The notes under the pieces were generated by a model. That model was not told the origin of the DNA and did not search any database. It was given only the letters and a program-made list of their open reading frames with translations. A DNA stretch of 64,000 nt from Gordionus sp. m RMFG-2023 (lineage: Eukaryota; Nematomorpha; Gordioida; Chordodea; Parachordodidae): positions 9,153,561 to 9,217,560 of the forward strand of contig NC_088775.1 of assembly GCF_954871325.1 (NCBI RefSeq), in the 5' to 3' direction. The position numbers and the translations under genes were made by a program. Shown here one piece after another: positions 33,401 through 48,400 of the stretch. The number at the start of each line of letters is the position of its first letter. Positions within the stretch are counted from its first letter, which is position 1.

Positions 33401-36400
33401 TACACCCGGCAAAAATATAATTTAAAAAAAACATAAATATTTGTATTGATTAATTTACTCTAAACAATCCATGCTTTTGATCATCTCTGACGTTCTGTGC
33501 AAATATTTTTCTGGTCTGTTCTATTAAAGCCCCGGCTAAAATCCCGTTAATACTAGCGTTGGGGTGCCATACCATCATTTTATCATGATCTTCATTTTTG
33601 TTCGATTTTTCCGATTTTAGGAGAGGTAATGTGGGTTTCAATTGAATGTTCTTTAGCATGATGTCGCGTTGATAATCATCTTGAATGGTCAACAACCAAT
33701 CCCTGTTAATTTTTATTTATTATATAAACATATTAAATTTCCAATAGCATCCCATCTGTATATTTAGATAAAAACCAAGGAAAATGATTTTAACCTTGCT
33801 CAGAAATGTAAAATCAATAAATCAGAGAATTACATTATATGCAGAATATTTTAACTCCGACACGGCTTTAATTTTTATTCCATTTTCTGATTACAGTTTT
33901 ATTAAGCCCTACCATTTTACCTGAAGTTGTCTAAGACAATTATTATGCCCCAGTTTAAACCATTTCCCCCCTCCCTCTTTACCTCATATGGCATAACCAA
34001 AAGTTGACGCTTCTACACGCGTGATCTTGATCAGCAGAATAATTGTTTGCGTGATCCATTATGTCCACAATTTCGTTATTATAACTACCATTTTTCTTCT
34101 CATTATTAGTTCTTAATGTATCATAAAAGATTTCAGAATATAGAAAATATTCAGAGCTAGTCGAATTTACGAAATCGGAAATAATCGTTCCAGAGGAATC
34201 ATCTACAAGATCTTGCAACAATCTATAGAGAGCTCTTTGCTTGGGTTTACTAAATTGGGTGAATTGGTTATAATCGCTGGTATCCTTGTGTAGAAGTAAG
34301 TAAAATACGGGTTCTATATCAAAATGCAAGAGATTTAGAGCTTCGAAATGAGTTATAGACGGTGAATGGCTAGGATAAAACATGGATATATCAAATCGTC
34401 CCCAATTTAGTATCCGGTGAGGATATGATGGATCGTTGTTTAGTTTTACACGAAAATCTAGGTTCTGATAATTTTTTGAGGCAGCTAAATATTATTTATT
34501 ATTTTAATAAAATTTTTAAATTAATTCCGAGATCAAATATAAATTTCGCAAAAATATTGGGTTGTTTTCAAAAATCGACGTTTAACAACACTAAATCAAA
34601 AAAATAATATAAGATAATTCAATTCAAATATTGTATTATAACTCATATTCAAATTATATTTTAATCTAGAGATCTGTAAAAGTAGACGCGGCCCAAACGG
34701 GCTTCGGACCGAGCCTAATATTTTTTAAAAAAATCAGGACTGGGTCATTCTCTTTAAAACAATTTGCAGTTATTTAAAATAATATAATTTTAAATTCTCG
34801 GGCACAAAAAAATAAAAAATGGCAAAAGCCGGGTTCAACTTCTGTTTTCGCAATAAATAAAAATAAGGATTTTTTTTTACAATGATCTTTATGGTATTCA
34901 AAGGCATGGAAATGCTTTTGATAGTAACCGATAGCGATTATTGACAAAAACGCGATCAATATCGTCAAACCACAAAATAACACGAAGCGTGATGTAAAAT
35001 TTCTAAGCACTAATGGTTTATCACTTGCGTCAAAAGATTGACCCGTATCGCGTGGATGCTTATTTGATCGAAGATTAATCTTTTATTTGTGTTTTAAAAA
35101 AAAAGATAACCGAAAATTAAGTTTTAGAAAAAATCGGTTAGAGTCTTTTAACATTGGATTGATAAAATATTAGTCAATGAAATGAGCGAAAAATAAGAGA
35201 AAATGAATGAGGCGAGAAATTTTCATTATATGGCCAACTTCGAAAAAGTTGATATTATGATAATATGTTAACTAAGTATAAATAATATAAATGAAAAAGT
35301 TTAAAGGATTAGTGATCCAACTATGAATATAAGCAGAATCGAATTCATAAACTTTCCTAAAAACTCCCATAAAAATATGATTTAAAAATCATATATATAC
35401 ATTCAATTTGTTACCTTGGTAAAACCTTGATCTAGCTTGAACCATCTAAACCAGCCATAATATTTATTATTATTGTCGTCAATATCCGTCGATTTCAAAT
35501 GCGAAGATGTGAAAAGAAGCTTAAAATAATACGTTTCTAAATAATGCCCAAACGAGGATACATGAAATCGTCTGCCTTTTTCGTAAATATTATAATACCC
35601 ATCGCGATTACCGTTTCTCAGATTGTAACACGAGGGCGATAACTTGATAAAATTATTATCGACCTTGTAACGTGATTTATAGTCGCTATTATCATTACTA
35701 CACGAGGAAACAATATCAGGGACATTGTGCGAGGGGAGATTTTGTTGCATTTCGTAATATATGCTGGAACCATGATGTAAAATAGTTGGGTCACATTTAT
35801 TTTTGCCAACAAACTCTGACCTTTAAAATAAATTACATGTATGTATAATGATGTATGGTAATATTATAAGTATATTTTGTAGCTTAGTATATTTAAAAAT
35901 TTAGGAATATATAATCTTCGAGAAGTTTATTAAATTTCTCAATATGCCTCCAACAAAATTCGTATTCAAAATGTAGTCGTAAATTTGGATTACAAACAAT
36001 TAGAGTGGAACTCTTTTGTCAAATCGATTTGATAAAAATATCGAATAAATAAAGCCATCAGAGTAGTTTTTATAATATTAGATTTTTCTTTAATTTGTAT
36101 ATTTGATAAAAAGATAAATAATATATCTATTAGCGTCAATGTGTTTTTGCCGGCAACGTGTTATTTTCAATTTAAATTCATTTTTTGCGCGCGTTTTTAC
36201 CGGAAATGTTTTCCGTGTTCGGTTACCTACCTTATAAATATGAGACAATTTGGCTTTGAACTTTTGAACTTAATATAAATTATATTAGTTTTTTCCATAG
36301 ATTTTTTATATAAATTATAAATGACTCAAAGGTTAACGGCGAAATTATATAAAATTCATAAGATAGGTATTCCAAACATGCTGGATTAAAAATCATATTT

Positions 36401-39400
36401 TTAAATTTAAAAAAACGTGCAAAAAAAATGTTTTTAAGTTGAAAAAAACACATTGACACTGACATATCTATACATATGATTCTTAAAATTAAATATTGTT
36501 ATTTATTATATGTACAATATAATTATCAGTAAATATGCATATTTTAATTGTATTTTTCTTTCTAATATATTTTGAAAAAACGTTGTTCGAATTTAACGTT
36601 CGTTCAATTTTAAAAATATTTTTATTTTTATTTATTTGAAAAATTTAATATTTCCGAATTTTTTTTAAAAAATGAAAATTTCATGGAATAAAATATTGAA
36701 ATCTTTATTCTCGCAAAACAATGTTGTTTACTTCTTAATCGGCTGTGTATTTCCTTTTCACATTTCAATTTTTAACACATAGTTTATTAATTTGAATATT
36801 ATTGTTTATATTTTAATTTAATATAAGCATGGATATTATTATTTAATCCTCATCATCTGATTCTGAAAATCCAAAATCAGATGAATTATCATTAATATGG
36901 CCAAATATGATAAATGTTTTACATTAACATCCTATATTGAAGGAACTAATCCAATGCTTAACAAGTGTAAAATGTGGCAAAAAGTATTATATTGTCAAAA
37001 TCTTCAGGTTCCAATTTAAAACGGCATTTGATTTTAATATTAATTATTTGATTTTATATTATATAACTAAGTTAAATCATTAAATTTGAAGAAATAATGC
37101 ATTTGGGATATTTGACCCCAACAATAACGATAGTTATTTTAAAATTAAAAAAATTAGTGACCTCAAATATGGTCAAACCATTGATAGACGCAGTATTAAA
37201 TGGAATTAATAAAAGGTATTAAACCTATTACTCTCAATAAATTACATATATTTTATTTTTTTAAAAATTTGAATATATATATATAAGGATCAATATGTTC
37301 TTTGTGCAATTATACAACCAGCATTCAAACTTCAATGGCCATGGATAAAACTTCCACAGAACGAACCTATTAAAAATAAACTTATAGCGTCATTGAAAAA
37401 AATGCTATGAAAACCCTAGAAAACTGTTAATTTCGAGATATCCTTTTTTTGTCGAGAGTAGAGAATGGATTAGAGGAGAATAACTTTATCTCAATTTTTT
37501 GCAAATAACAAAACAATATGTTTTTAATTAATTCTCCACGTTAAAAGAGCTGTTTATTAAGTATAATACCGCAATCCCCTCATCTGCCCCTGTAGAGCGC
37601 GTTTTTAGTATAGCGTTCCTGTCTATCAGATAAATATTTTGAAAACAATTGTTATTAAAATTTAATAAGAAAAATTTTATAAATAAAAATATCTTTTTAT
37701 TCGCTATATTATATTATATTTTATTTATAATTATATTATCAAAATAAAACTATATTATTTTTTAACATGGCTAAAATAATATAAGTTTATTTATATTAAA
37801 TTAAATTTAAAAAAAAAATTTATCATAAAATTCTGAACGGTTTTATGAACGTGAACGCGTTCCTTTTTTTGAACATGAACTTGAACGTGAACGCGTTCGA
37901 TTTTTGTCAATGAACGTTGAACGCGTTCGATTTTTTTAGAAATGTTTACAGCACTAGTTTTATATTAGAATTTAAAATATTAAATATTTTTCATAATAAA
38001 CTAATGTTATTCAATATATATTGATTACTTTTTTTAAACTTTAACTTTATTTTTAAAATGGAATCAGCTTAATTATTTTTTCAAAAAAAATCTACATTTA
38101 AAAGCATGTGTATATTAATAATGTATAAAAATGAAAAATAACTATTAAAAAAATTTATAAAAAAAAATAACATTAAAAAGGGATTTAAAAAATAAATAAT
38201 TTCTTAGACCATTGCTGGCATTGAACATGAATGGGGAATAGATTCGCATATGGACTTTGAGATTCGTTATTTTATAAAAACATTTATTTGGATCTCCAAT
38301 TTTATTTGAGATATTGTATATAATCTTTTGTAAAAAAAATAAAGAATATATAATTTACTTTAATTGACATAAAGTTTAATGTAAAAATGACTTGTAAAAA
38401 AATTTTAAAACATTAATTAAATAAAATAATTTTTATATAAATAATACTTTTATTTTTTGTTATAATTAATTTTCTGTTCAATAGCTTCTTTTTATTTGAG
38501 TAAATATATAACTAATATATTTTATCATTTTTAGAAATTTTAGGGAATGTCCAAAAGTCAAAAAAAATTTTCGGAAAAATAATAAATGATTCTTCGCTGC
38601 ATCCAAACTTGATTCCGTAAATTTTAATAATAAATTAATTTTTTTAATAAAATTTTTTGACTTTGGATGCCCCCCTTAAATTAGTAAATTTTTAATTCCA
38701 ACCCATACGTCCACCAAATTCTAAATATCATCGGATGAGAATTATAGTGGTCTATATCCCCATTTTTGAGAAAATACTCTTTTTTTGGATAAATCAATTC
38801 TTCATTACTATATTCTTTCAATCAACAATAAAAATATTAAAATATAATTTAGAATAATCCTATGTTTGCATTATTTTAGTGTAACCTCCAATTTAAAATA
38901 CAGCGAGCCGACGACATAGAGTTTATATATTTATTACAACTTTTTTGAATAATTATATTTATTTTGGTTTTCTCTTTATATTTATATTTCTAGGACACCC
39001 ACCAACACCATCGTATTTAACTTATTTGGCATTACACTGTTCTTCTTCGCTCAATATTACAAATTCTGGACTATCTAATGTTTCCACATAAAATCTTAAT
39101 GTGACATCCCCAGAGCTCTCTAGACCCTAATCCAATGAACACTGATCCCCTCCCCAAAAATTTTAAAAGCCGCAATTGCTCTGGACACGCCATTTTTAGT
39201 TAGGTTATTTGGCTTGCTGAGCAGTCTAAACTAAATAAGTTTATGATTAAAAATTAAAACTACTATTTTGCAAATAGAAAATTATTCATATCAATTTATT
39301 TTTTTTAAAAAATGAAATATTAAGCTTTTTATTATATAAAACTACATTTGAATTAAAAATTATTATTGAAATTATAATCAATAAGAAAAAAATTTAAGAA

Positions 39401-42400
39401 AATAAAATGAATTTACTTTCGTTTGTTGTAGAATTTGTCCAGGAAACGGCATTTGTTGCGTGTTAAAAATAGATAAATCAAACTAGGAAATATTACGAGA
39501 AGCGTGATTTGGTTTAATAGTGACAATATGAGGAGCTTAATTATAATAATGATTAATATAATAAATTTAAATATTTAATCAATGAATGTTTATAACCCAA
39601 ATAATGAAATAAGATTTGTAAGTTACAACTAGTGTTAAATCTCTCGATTTGAGCCGATTTTTAAAAACGGCTTTAACTCAACATTTTAGTCAGAAAAATA
39701 TTGCCAAAACCTAGAGATTTTGATAATTGATGTTCAGACTTTTGTGCCGTCTCTGCGCAATGTCTCCAGGCTTACTTAATATTTTTCTGGATAAAATATT
39801 GAGTTAAAAGTGTTTTCATTTGTAATATAGTTTGGAAAAAAACAAATTTAAGATATTTGCTCATAACATTTAAAGATTCTTTTTTAAACTGGTGGTGAAT
39901 ATAATAAATTCAATAAATGAATCTTTATAATAACCAAATAAGGAAATAAATATTACAAGTTACAACTGATTAGTTTAAAATGTTTATTAAAAAAAAGTAG
40001 TTCAAAAGGTGTTTCATTGTGTGATATATCAGTGGTTTAGTTTGATTTATAATTATACTTTTTTATTTTATGCATTAAATTACACTTGTAAAATTTGGGC
40101 TCTTAATAATTTGAGCAACTCCCTAATTTGACCAAAATTTTGAGTCCCAAAATCAAATTCCTATTAACTACTATGTATTAAAAAAATGACTTGATAAATT
40201 GGGCAAATATCTTGGTCCCAAAGGTGTACAAATTAGTTAAGTTTTACTGTATTTCTAATGTAAAAAAAAAGAAATCTATTTTTAAATAATAGAAATTTTG
40301 ATAAACTTAGAACATATAAATAATAATTATTGGGGTTTTTTGGCAAGAAGAAAAAATTGCATTAGCTGATTTGTCTGAATTCCTTACTGGTTATTATCTT
40401 TCTAATATAACAAGCTAGAAAATTTTCGAACGTTCAAAAAAATTTCTCGTTTCGAGAATATTGGCATAAACCAAGGGGAAGTGGGGGGGGGGGGGGGTAA
40501 GAAGGTAAAGCCAGACATTTCTACTCCTTAGAAAATTTGATAGTGTTCCTAGATATTATTTTAAACTGCCCCCCCCCACGTTTAAAAGCATAATATTAAA
40601 TTATTTTTTTTATAAAATACAGTCCTGGATAAAATACATATCATAAAGTGGGCTATTACATTAAATATGGTTAAAGGGAAAAGCAATACGCTTAATGCGC
40701 AATAACATATAAAATGAAAGAGAATTAGAGATTTAGCGTCTATCTTCCGGCCCGAATTGACCTAATAATATTTCTAAGGATCCCATAAGCGTAGTTATGC
40801 GGAGAATATTTAAATTATTCGTAAATTATTTTATTTTTTTAAAAATTTACAGAATATCCAAATGTTCTAATAGCTTTGATCGGTATTAATAGGCTGCACG
40901 ATATAGCGATAAGTTTGAAGGACAAGCAGATCACGAAAGTTGGACCCAAAAGCTGGAACCATGCAGGTAATAATTGGGTCTAATGAGAAAAAAATTTTTT
41001 ATAATTGTTTTCATTCTAGCGATTTTTTCTTTTTCTCTTTCTTTTTTTACAGGGTTCTGGAAAACTCTATTTAGCGGAAATTTTGATAGCAGGAACTTAA
41101 TCGAAAAACGATTTTCTAAAGGAAGTACGAACTATCGCAGGGGGCCCATATTACCCCGGGTTCGATGGGTTGCCTATAAATCATCTGCTTGGTCTGCGGT
41201 GTCAAAATGTTCATTCAACAATTTTAAATTTTTTAACCCGAATTCGGGTCCAGAACCCTGTTTTTTTATTTTTTCTTAAATTTTAAAATTAAAAAAATTG
41301 CTAACTTTAAATATTCCCTTTCTATCCGATTCCTCGTCAGCCGAAGAATTGCCATAGTTTCTGAAGACGAAATTTTTAAGAATCAGATTGAGTTTATGGA
41401 TTATGTGAAATATGGTCTCCAAACCAACCCCAAAGGTTAAAATTGGCAATACCTTTAAAATAAAAATTCATAATTTTATAAAAAATAATTTTTTTTCGTG
41501 CTTTATTAAAATAAACCATTTCGTACGAAAAAATATCCTTCAAAGCCGATTTTTACTCTTACTTTTCGTTAGCTCTAATTTTTTAATGCTACTCTACACA
41601 GTAAATTAGAAGAAAAAAAATCGAGTCTGTGAGACGTATAGAGTTAAATAACAACAGATTTTCACAACAATAATCTATCTTGTCATGAGTATAATAACAA
41701 GACTACCGTAGTATTTAAAAAAATGTGTTATAAAACTTATAGAGCTCTTTTAATGATACTAGCCGTGTCCTGATTCGTCTTATTTCGAAACGTGGCTCGT
41801 TTAAGTCGTCGATATTCTCTAAACAGCCTTTAAAAAAAGCTAGTCTATTTATATTAAGTAAGCAAAGTGTCTGTGTTCTTTTCAACATATTTAATGTACA
41901 TACACTTAAAATAAATCAAAATAGGGTATCCTAGTTCAAAATCTGTTTAGTTTGGTCTAAAAAGAAATAAGTTTCAAAAATAAGACGAGCCAATAGGCAC
42001 TGACTTTTTGGAGAAAAAAAAAGAGTGAGTGCCCGTTTTTACACTAATTAAATGACGAGCAAACACTGTGTTTTTTTTGTAAAATCATTATGTCAATCCT
42101 TTATTTTTTCAGAAAGCAGATATAAACCTCAAACATAGGATTTTGAGCGATTCCCATCAAGTATAATATCCCCAAGCCAGACACAATCGAAACCGAGTTC
42201 ACGAAAATGGCGACCACTGCCACGTACAAACTCTCCGACACGATCTTCAAAGTCAGGGTTGTAGAAACGAAAAGATAAACGAACTAAATATTTGAAATAA
42301 TAAAATAAGTTTATATTTTTAAAATAACGATTATTTTTTAATCTTTCTAAATTTGATTTACATTTAAAGACACACATATATATAATTAAATATTATTTTA

Positions 42401-45400
42401 AGCAGAAAAGGTTTTATTTTAAATATATCGTCCTAACAACCCTTCTTGGATATTTTTTTATAAAAAAAATTTCTTAACTTCATTTCAACATTTTTTGGAT
42501 TTTGAAAATAATTAAAATAAACTATTAAGCATTGTTAGGATATGTATGGGTATTAATAGTGATATTGAATGTAGCAAGTAATAAATTATATTTCGTTTTT
42601 TAAATAAATTTTAAAAATTCGTCAAAATTTATGTAATAATAACTACACTGCAAAAAAGAAGACCCAATATCCGTTTCCGCTTCAAATAATCGCTAATTAG
42701 TGTGGAATATTGATCCGCAAACGTTTGCGGTGTTAATCCTGCCAGTATCCCGTTGTAATTTTCATTTTTAATCTTAAACTCGTTTTCCTTTATCCCTCTT
42801 TCATCCTGATAAGCCTTTGAATGGATAGAATCAATCCTAGCCTGGAATTGTCTTTGCCAGGTTATCAGGATAACTTTGGCCATGTGAGGGCTCCAATTTT
42901 TACCGATATTAGTATTGGTGTCAAATTTCATCTTATTTTTTTTTATTTTTCATGAGATAAACATTTCATGTCTTAAACCAAAATATTAAATTTATAATAA
43001 ATTCATATTAAACTGAAATATAGTGAGATTCTCCAGGCCGTAAATTAGGTTAAGTTATTAAAAATAATAAACAAAATGGCGACTTATATATAACTTTTTA
43101 GTCATCAAGTGTTCCTTCTTCAAACTCCTTTCTCGTCGTATAATTAGTATTTTTTTAAAATGGAGCCTATAATTTGAAAACAGGCATTATATGACTAAAG
43201 GAAGTTATAAATAAAACCATATTAGATTTAGTAAAATTATGGTTGTGCAATCCCATTTAAAATACATTAGAAGAAGAATAAAACTCAAAAGTGAAAACTC
43301 TTTCATTTGGAAGCAACACTACTAGATTGCATGTAATTGAATCTATGAAAAATACATATATTACAGAGATTGATGTTGTTTGAATTTTTGAACTGTAACG
43401 CCAGTACTCGTATAGATCGAAGGGATTCATGAGCTGGATAGTGGTTTGAAGTGCTAGACTAATAGTAATTTGAAGAAGAAAATAAATAGGTTTGTGTGAG
43501 ATATTCAATAATTTTCTTTCTTTTTTTCTTTCATTCTTTCTTTCTTTCATTCTTTCGTTTTAAGGGGATAATAAAGTTTGTTCTTTTAAATAATCAGAGT
43601 TTGGAACTGGCACAGAATTTCGAACTTTTTAAGATTTAAAGAAATTGGAATGTATGGTCTAGGAATTACTTTTTAAAATAAAAAATTTTTTTAAATCGAT
43701 TTTTTAAAAAAAAGTTGCCTTGGAGAAAAATTGAGGGGAGATTTATTGATAGAAAAGCGTTTATTTGAATGAATTACATCATTAACATCTGTTTTCCTGT
43801 GAGGCTTGTGAATTAAATTAGAGAACTAAAAAGTGTTTTATTAATAATATGGTCTTGCCCATTCATGATAATTTAATACATTTTGAGTTGCATAATTTAT
43901 GTTTTTTTAGAAAAAAAATTTTAATGTTATAATGGTAGATTATTTTAATATAATTTAATATTTTTTGCAAATAGAAATTATTACTTTAAAAACTCATCTA
44001 AATTAATCTTAGTTTACCAACAAAAAATTTAAATTAGAAATGATTAAAAAGATTCTTGATGTCTCTTTTAATCTTAACAAATCCTTATAAGAGTTTTTAT
44101 TTTACAAAAATTATTTTATATAATAAAATTTAACAATTAATTAAAACTTTATGCAAAATCTAAACAAGAACTATTATCAAAATTATAATTGAATTCAATT
44201 TAAACCAGAAACGCAAACTAGAACCGTGTCAAATTTAAGAACCGGAAGCCAGAACCCACTTTTCATAATTATAGAAAAAGTAATTTTTTATATTCAATAC
44301 TAGACACCTTTATACCAGGTTCCATATTTTGCGGGCCCGTAGTCAAGAATTTCCAGTGGGGGAGGGGGCAACAATTTATTTGGGAGAACCAATTTTTTGG
44401 AAATAAAACAAGACACTTAAAAAATTTTTGTTATTTATTATAAAATTTTCTAAAAATAAATATAAAATAACAAAATTAATATAATACAACGATTTTGATT
44501 TTTAAATTTTAACATAAATGAATTAAAAGATAAATTTTGGGTTATATTATTTTTTTATATACAACATTAAAATTAAAATTTTGTTTCCATCTATCTTTTC
44601 ATTGACTTTCTAAACAATTGGAAGTACATATCAATGAAGAAAATATTGAATAACGTTATGCTCAGTTACACCCCATAGGAAATTTGATATTCTAAAATAA
44701 TATTCGTTCTCTTCGTAATAAAATATTCGTCCTCTTTAATATTTTTATACATTATTTTAACATTTGATAGGTTGATCTATAATTGTTTAAATATTATCAC
44801 GTGATAGGAGCCGGAAGTAGTTTATCATATTTAATTAAACTTCACTAAGAAAATAAGAATTTGGACTCATTCAAATTTTTTAAAAATATTATATTAATAT
44901 GTGACATTGTATTGGTCTTAACATTTGGGTATGATCTAATCAGGATGTAGTTTTGTAATTTCTGTAATTTATCTTAATGGTTAATTAATTAAATCTCGCT
45001 AACATTAACTGACAAATTCACCAACACTAATGTCATTCGAGGAATAAAAAAGGTGATATTGTTTGTTGTTTTTATTTTATTTAATGTTAACAAGTTGAAT
45101 AAATATTTAATAACTAAAATTTTTCTAAGAATTTTGTTTTTTCATTTAGATTTAATTGTTAATGGCAAATTAAAATTTATTAACTGATTTATTTTTTAAA
45201 ATTTGTGGGCCAAAAATTTTATCGCGGGGCCAGGTTTGAGGGCCGAAAAAATTGGAATCGGGGGGCTTCATGGCTAAAGACCTCTCTCATTAATAATATA
45301 AAAAATATCTAAAAATGTGGTCAACCTTTCTTATTATTTAAATTATTGAATAATCAAACTCTCTTCCTCCATGTTTTACCCCCATCCAAATAAAAAACCC

Positions 45401-48400
45401 TTTCAATATGATTATTTAATTTACATATCATAGGTGCTAGGTTCCGTTCCCTGCTGGTGATCTTTGCTTATGGCATCATAATCCATAATCAAGTGGAGAG
45501 GCCACTTGTTAAATACGCGTGACATACCTATGCACCCGCCATCTTTTATGCCGCGAGTTAATGTATCATTTGTAATACTAGAATTCTAATTTTTTTTAAA
45601 AAATATTAAATATTATTTTTTTCTTAATTTTAAAATTATTTTTTATCCAATTATTTTAATTATTCTTAAGAAGAAGAAAATTCAATCTATTATACTTTAT
45701 TAGGACATTCGGAATCTTCGGGATTCAAACATGATTTTGTGGTGTATCCATCTTGGTTTATCTGAAACTATTTGGTGAAATTTTATAGATTATTTTTTTT
45801 TTAAATTAATTGTAATAAAAACATAAAGTGATGGATCTAATTAAAATGTAATCGGACATTTATTTATTCTCCTTCTTTGATATCGAAAAAAATATTATTC
45901 GATTCGATTAAATGAAATCTTTTAAATCGGAAAATTCGATGTTTTTTGGATAAAAAATAAATAATAATAAAAATAATATTTGTATAATTCGAATCGAATT
46001 TTTCGTATTGAAAAAAACAAAATAAATTAATTTAATAAATGCTCTTTATGAAGCCTTAATTCAAGGTGCATCAATAGTGGCTGCACCCAGGAATTCATTT
46101 TGAGTCCCATTCAAAAGAAAATAACAAAAAAAAGAGAATAAAAAAATAAAATGGAATCTAAATTTACCAAAAAAAGAGAAGAAAAAATAAAAATCCAATC
46201 ATAAATTAACAAAAATAAGAGAAGAAAAAAACTAAAATCCAATCTAAAATTAGCAATAGCAAAATCTGTAAGCTTAGGCAATATTTTTCTGGCCAAATAG
46301 CCAGTTAGCCATTTTTAAAAATCGGCTCAAATGGAGAGATTTTGCATAACTAATAATAAGTATAAATAACAAAACTTACGCTATTAGCGAAATTGATCAA
46401 AGGCTCTGAATTGAAAGGTAAACCGCTTGTTTGGATAAGATTAATAAGTTTGGCCGGTTTTAACGTTTCGAATCTCAGATCGATAGTATTACCATTTGGT
46501 AGACTATTTTGTTTTTATAAAAAATAAAGAAATAAAATTTTAAAAAATGACGCTTATAATAGCGCAAACAAATTATTAAGTAATCTAGTATTATAAATCA
46601 TTTTATTGGAGTAAAAAATTTAAAGGGAGGAAAAGAAATAGGAAATTTAAGATTTTCTTTACGGTAAATTAGTAACGGGTTTAGGATGCAATTTGGAGCC
46701 TTCCCAAAAACAATCTAGAGGTGTTACGATGCTACAGGGAATCAGGTGATGAGCTAGCTAAAACAAAATATATAGTTGTTACAATATAGTTTGTATAGCA
46801 GTTTGAAATGAATAAACAAATTGAAAACGATTACTTTTTTAAAAAACCGATCAATCGTATTTTTAAAAATATCGATAACCAGCTGATATCGTTTAAATTG
46901 GTGCCGATCCGATTTAAATATTAAAAAAAATATAAAATAATCAAATTATAATTAATTCTATTCAAATTTTATTGGTCATGTTATTGGGGCTAATCCCTAT
47001 ATGGCGTAGCCCGACCAGGGGGTCGGAGAAAAAAGATTTTCGAGCAGGGTGAAACAAGTTGTCGAAAATATTTTTACGGCCAGATGAAAATATTTTTAAA
47101 GCAGCTGATAAGGGTGGGCCGAAACGCCTGATAGTAAACCTACAAGGGGCAGTTAGAACGGGAGACTATCTTAGTATGAATTATCTTACATTTATTTTAT
47201 TTTTTTTAAAAAACGAACAATTTGAATCACAATAAGAAAATTTTACTATTCGTACGAATACGAATAACGAATCAAATAACTCACTACTCAATTCGATTTT
47301 AATAATATACCAAAAGGGCACTGTTCTGAACTACTTACTTTGTTAAATGGAAATCAAGTGCAAAATAATAGCTTTTAATAATTATTTTATAATAAAAAAA
47401 AATATTAATTAATTTTTACTTGTGTTGATAGGTAATCCATTTTAGGAATCGTCGGCTTGTAACAGATATCCGAGAGGCTCCATTTGCTAAATGATTATTT
47501 TTTAAAGTATAAAACAATTGGCAATCAAATTAAGGATATAATCATTAATCCTTAAATGATCTCCCATAGGCCTAATAAGAATAGGAACGAACAAATCTAA
47601 TAAGAATAATTCATTAATTGAATAGGCCTAGTTCTCGTGTGAAATGAAGCTTTAATTTAAAAATGTTTACTTGATTGGTTCGGCTCGATTCAAGCCGATT
47701 TTAAAAACAACATAACTTAAATATTTTTTCCAGAAAAAAAATATTACGTAACCCAGAAGATCTTACTCATAGATGGCACAATTGAACATTTAACAAAATT
47801 TCGAGACTTAGGCTATATATTTCTGGCTAAAATATCGTGCTAGTTAGCCCTTTCTAAAAATCGGTTCAAATCGAGATAAACTAAACCAAATAGGGTAACC
47901 ATACCAATAATTCTTTCCAGACAGGCACTTATCCCATATAACTTGAATAAAAATTCTTATTTTTAAAAAAATGAGTTAATGGCGTTCGTTAGGGAGTGCA
48001 AGGTAGCACAAGCCACTTAAGTTCAGAGAACCCCGCTCCACATTTTTTTTTATTATGAGAATTTTTTTTTCCCTCATTTTTAGAAATTAGGAGATATTTT
48101 TCAACCACCCCCCCCCCACCTCTCCACAGTTGAAAAGGTTGGCGAGCCTATGAGCATAGTTAATATATCGCGTTACAAAATGTAACACATGAGGAGAGGG
48201 GATTTAAATCTGACGTTTTTTATTTTAAAAAATTTTGAAGAGTAAAAATGTTTATAAGCTAGCCAATAATTTATAGACGAAATTTTCAATAAAATAAAAA
48301 TTTATTAAATATTCATTTATGATAACACCGGACACAAAAAAAAATATAGAAATAATAATTATTATAATCAATTTATATTATTTTATTTTAAAAAATCCAA

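Noticed and set aside
40862-41279. Plus-strand exon-like frames with GT-AG borders (one reading [19 protein letters not shown])
   Set aside because: The antisense strand at the same place encodes Patched TM5 ([11 protein letters not shown]...IPIKAIRTF) with matching splice phase, so the plus-strand reading is a shadow and chance.
43257-43550. Minus-strand ORF beginning with Lys/Glu repeats
   Set aside because: The start is the translation of a (CTTT)n microsatellite. Only the inner part, 43458-43365, is a real Patched-like exon.
46111-46296. Hydrophobic minus-strand ORF
   Set aside because: It is the translation of the 43-bp tandem repeats plus a half MITE.
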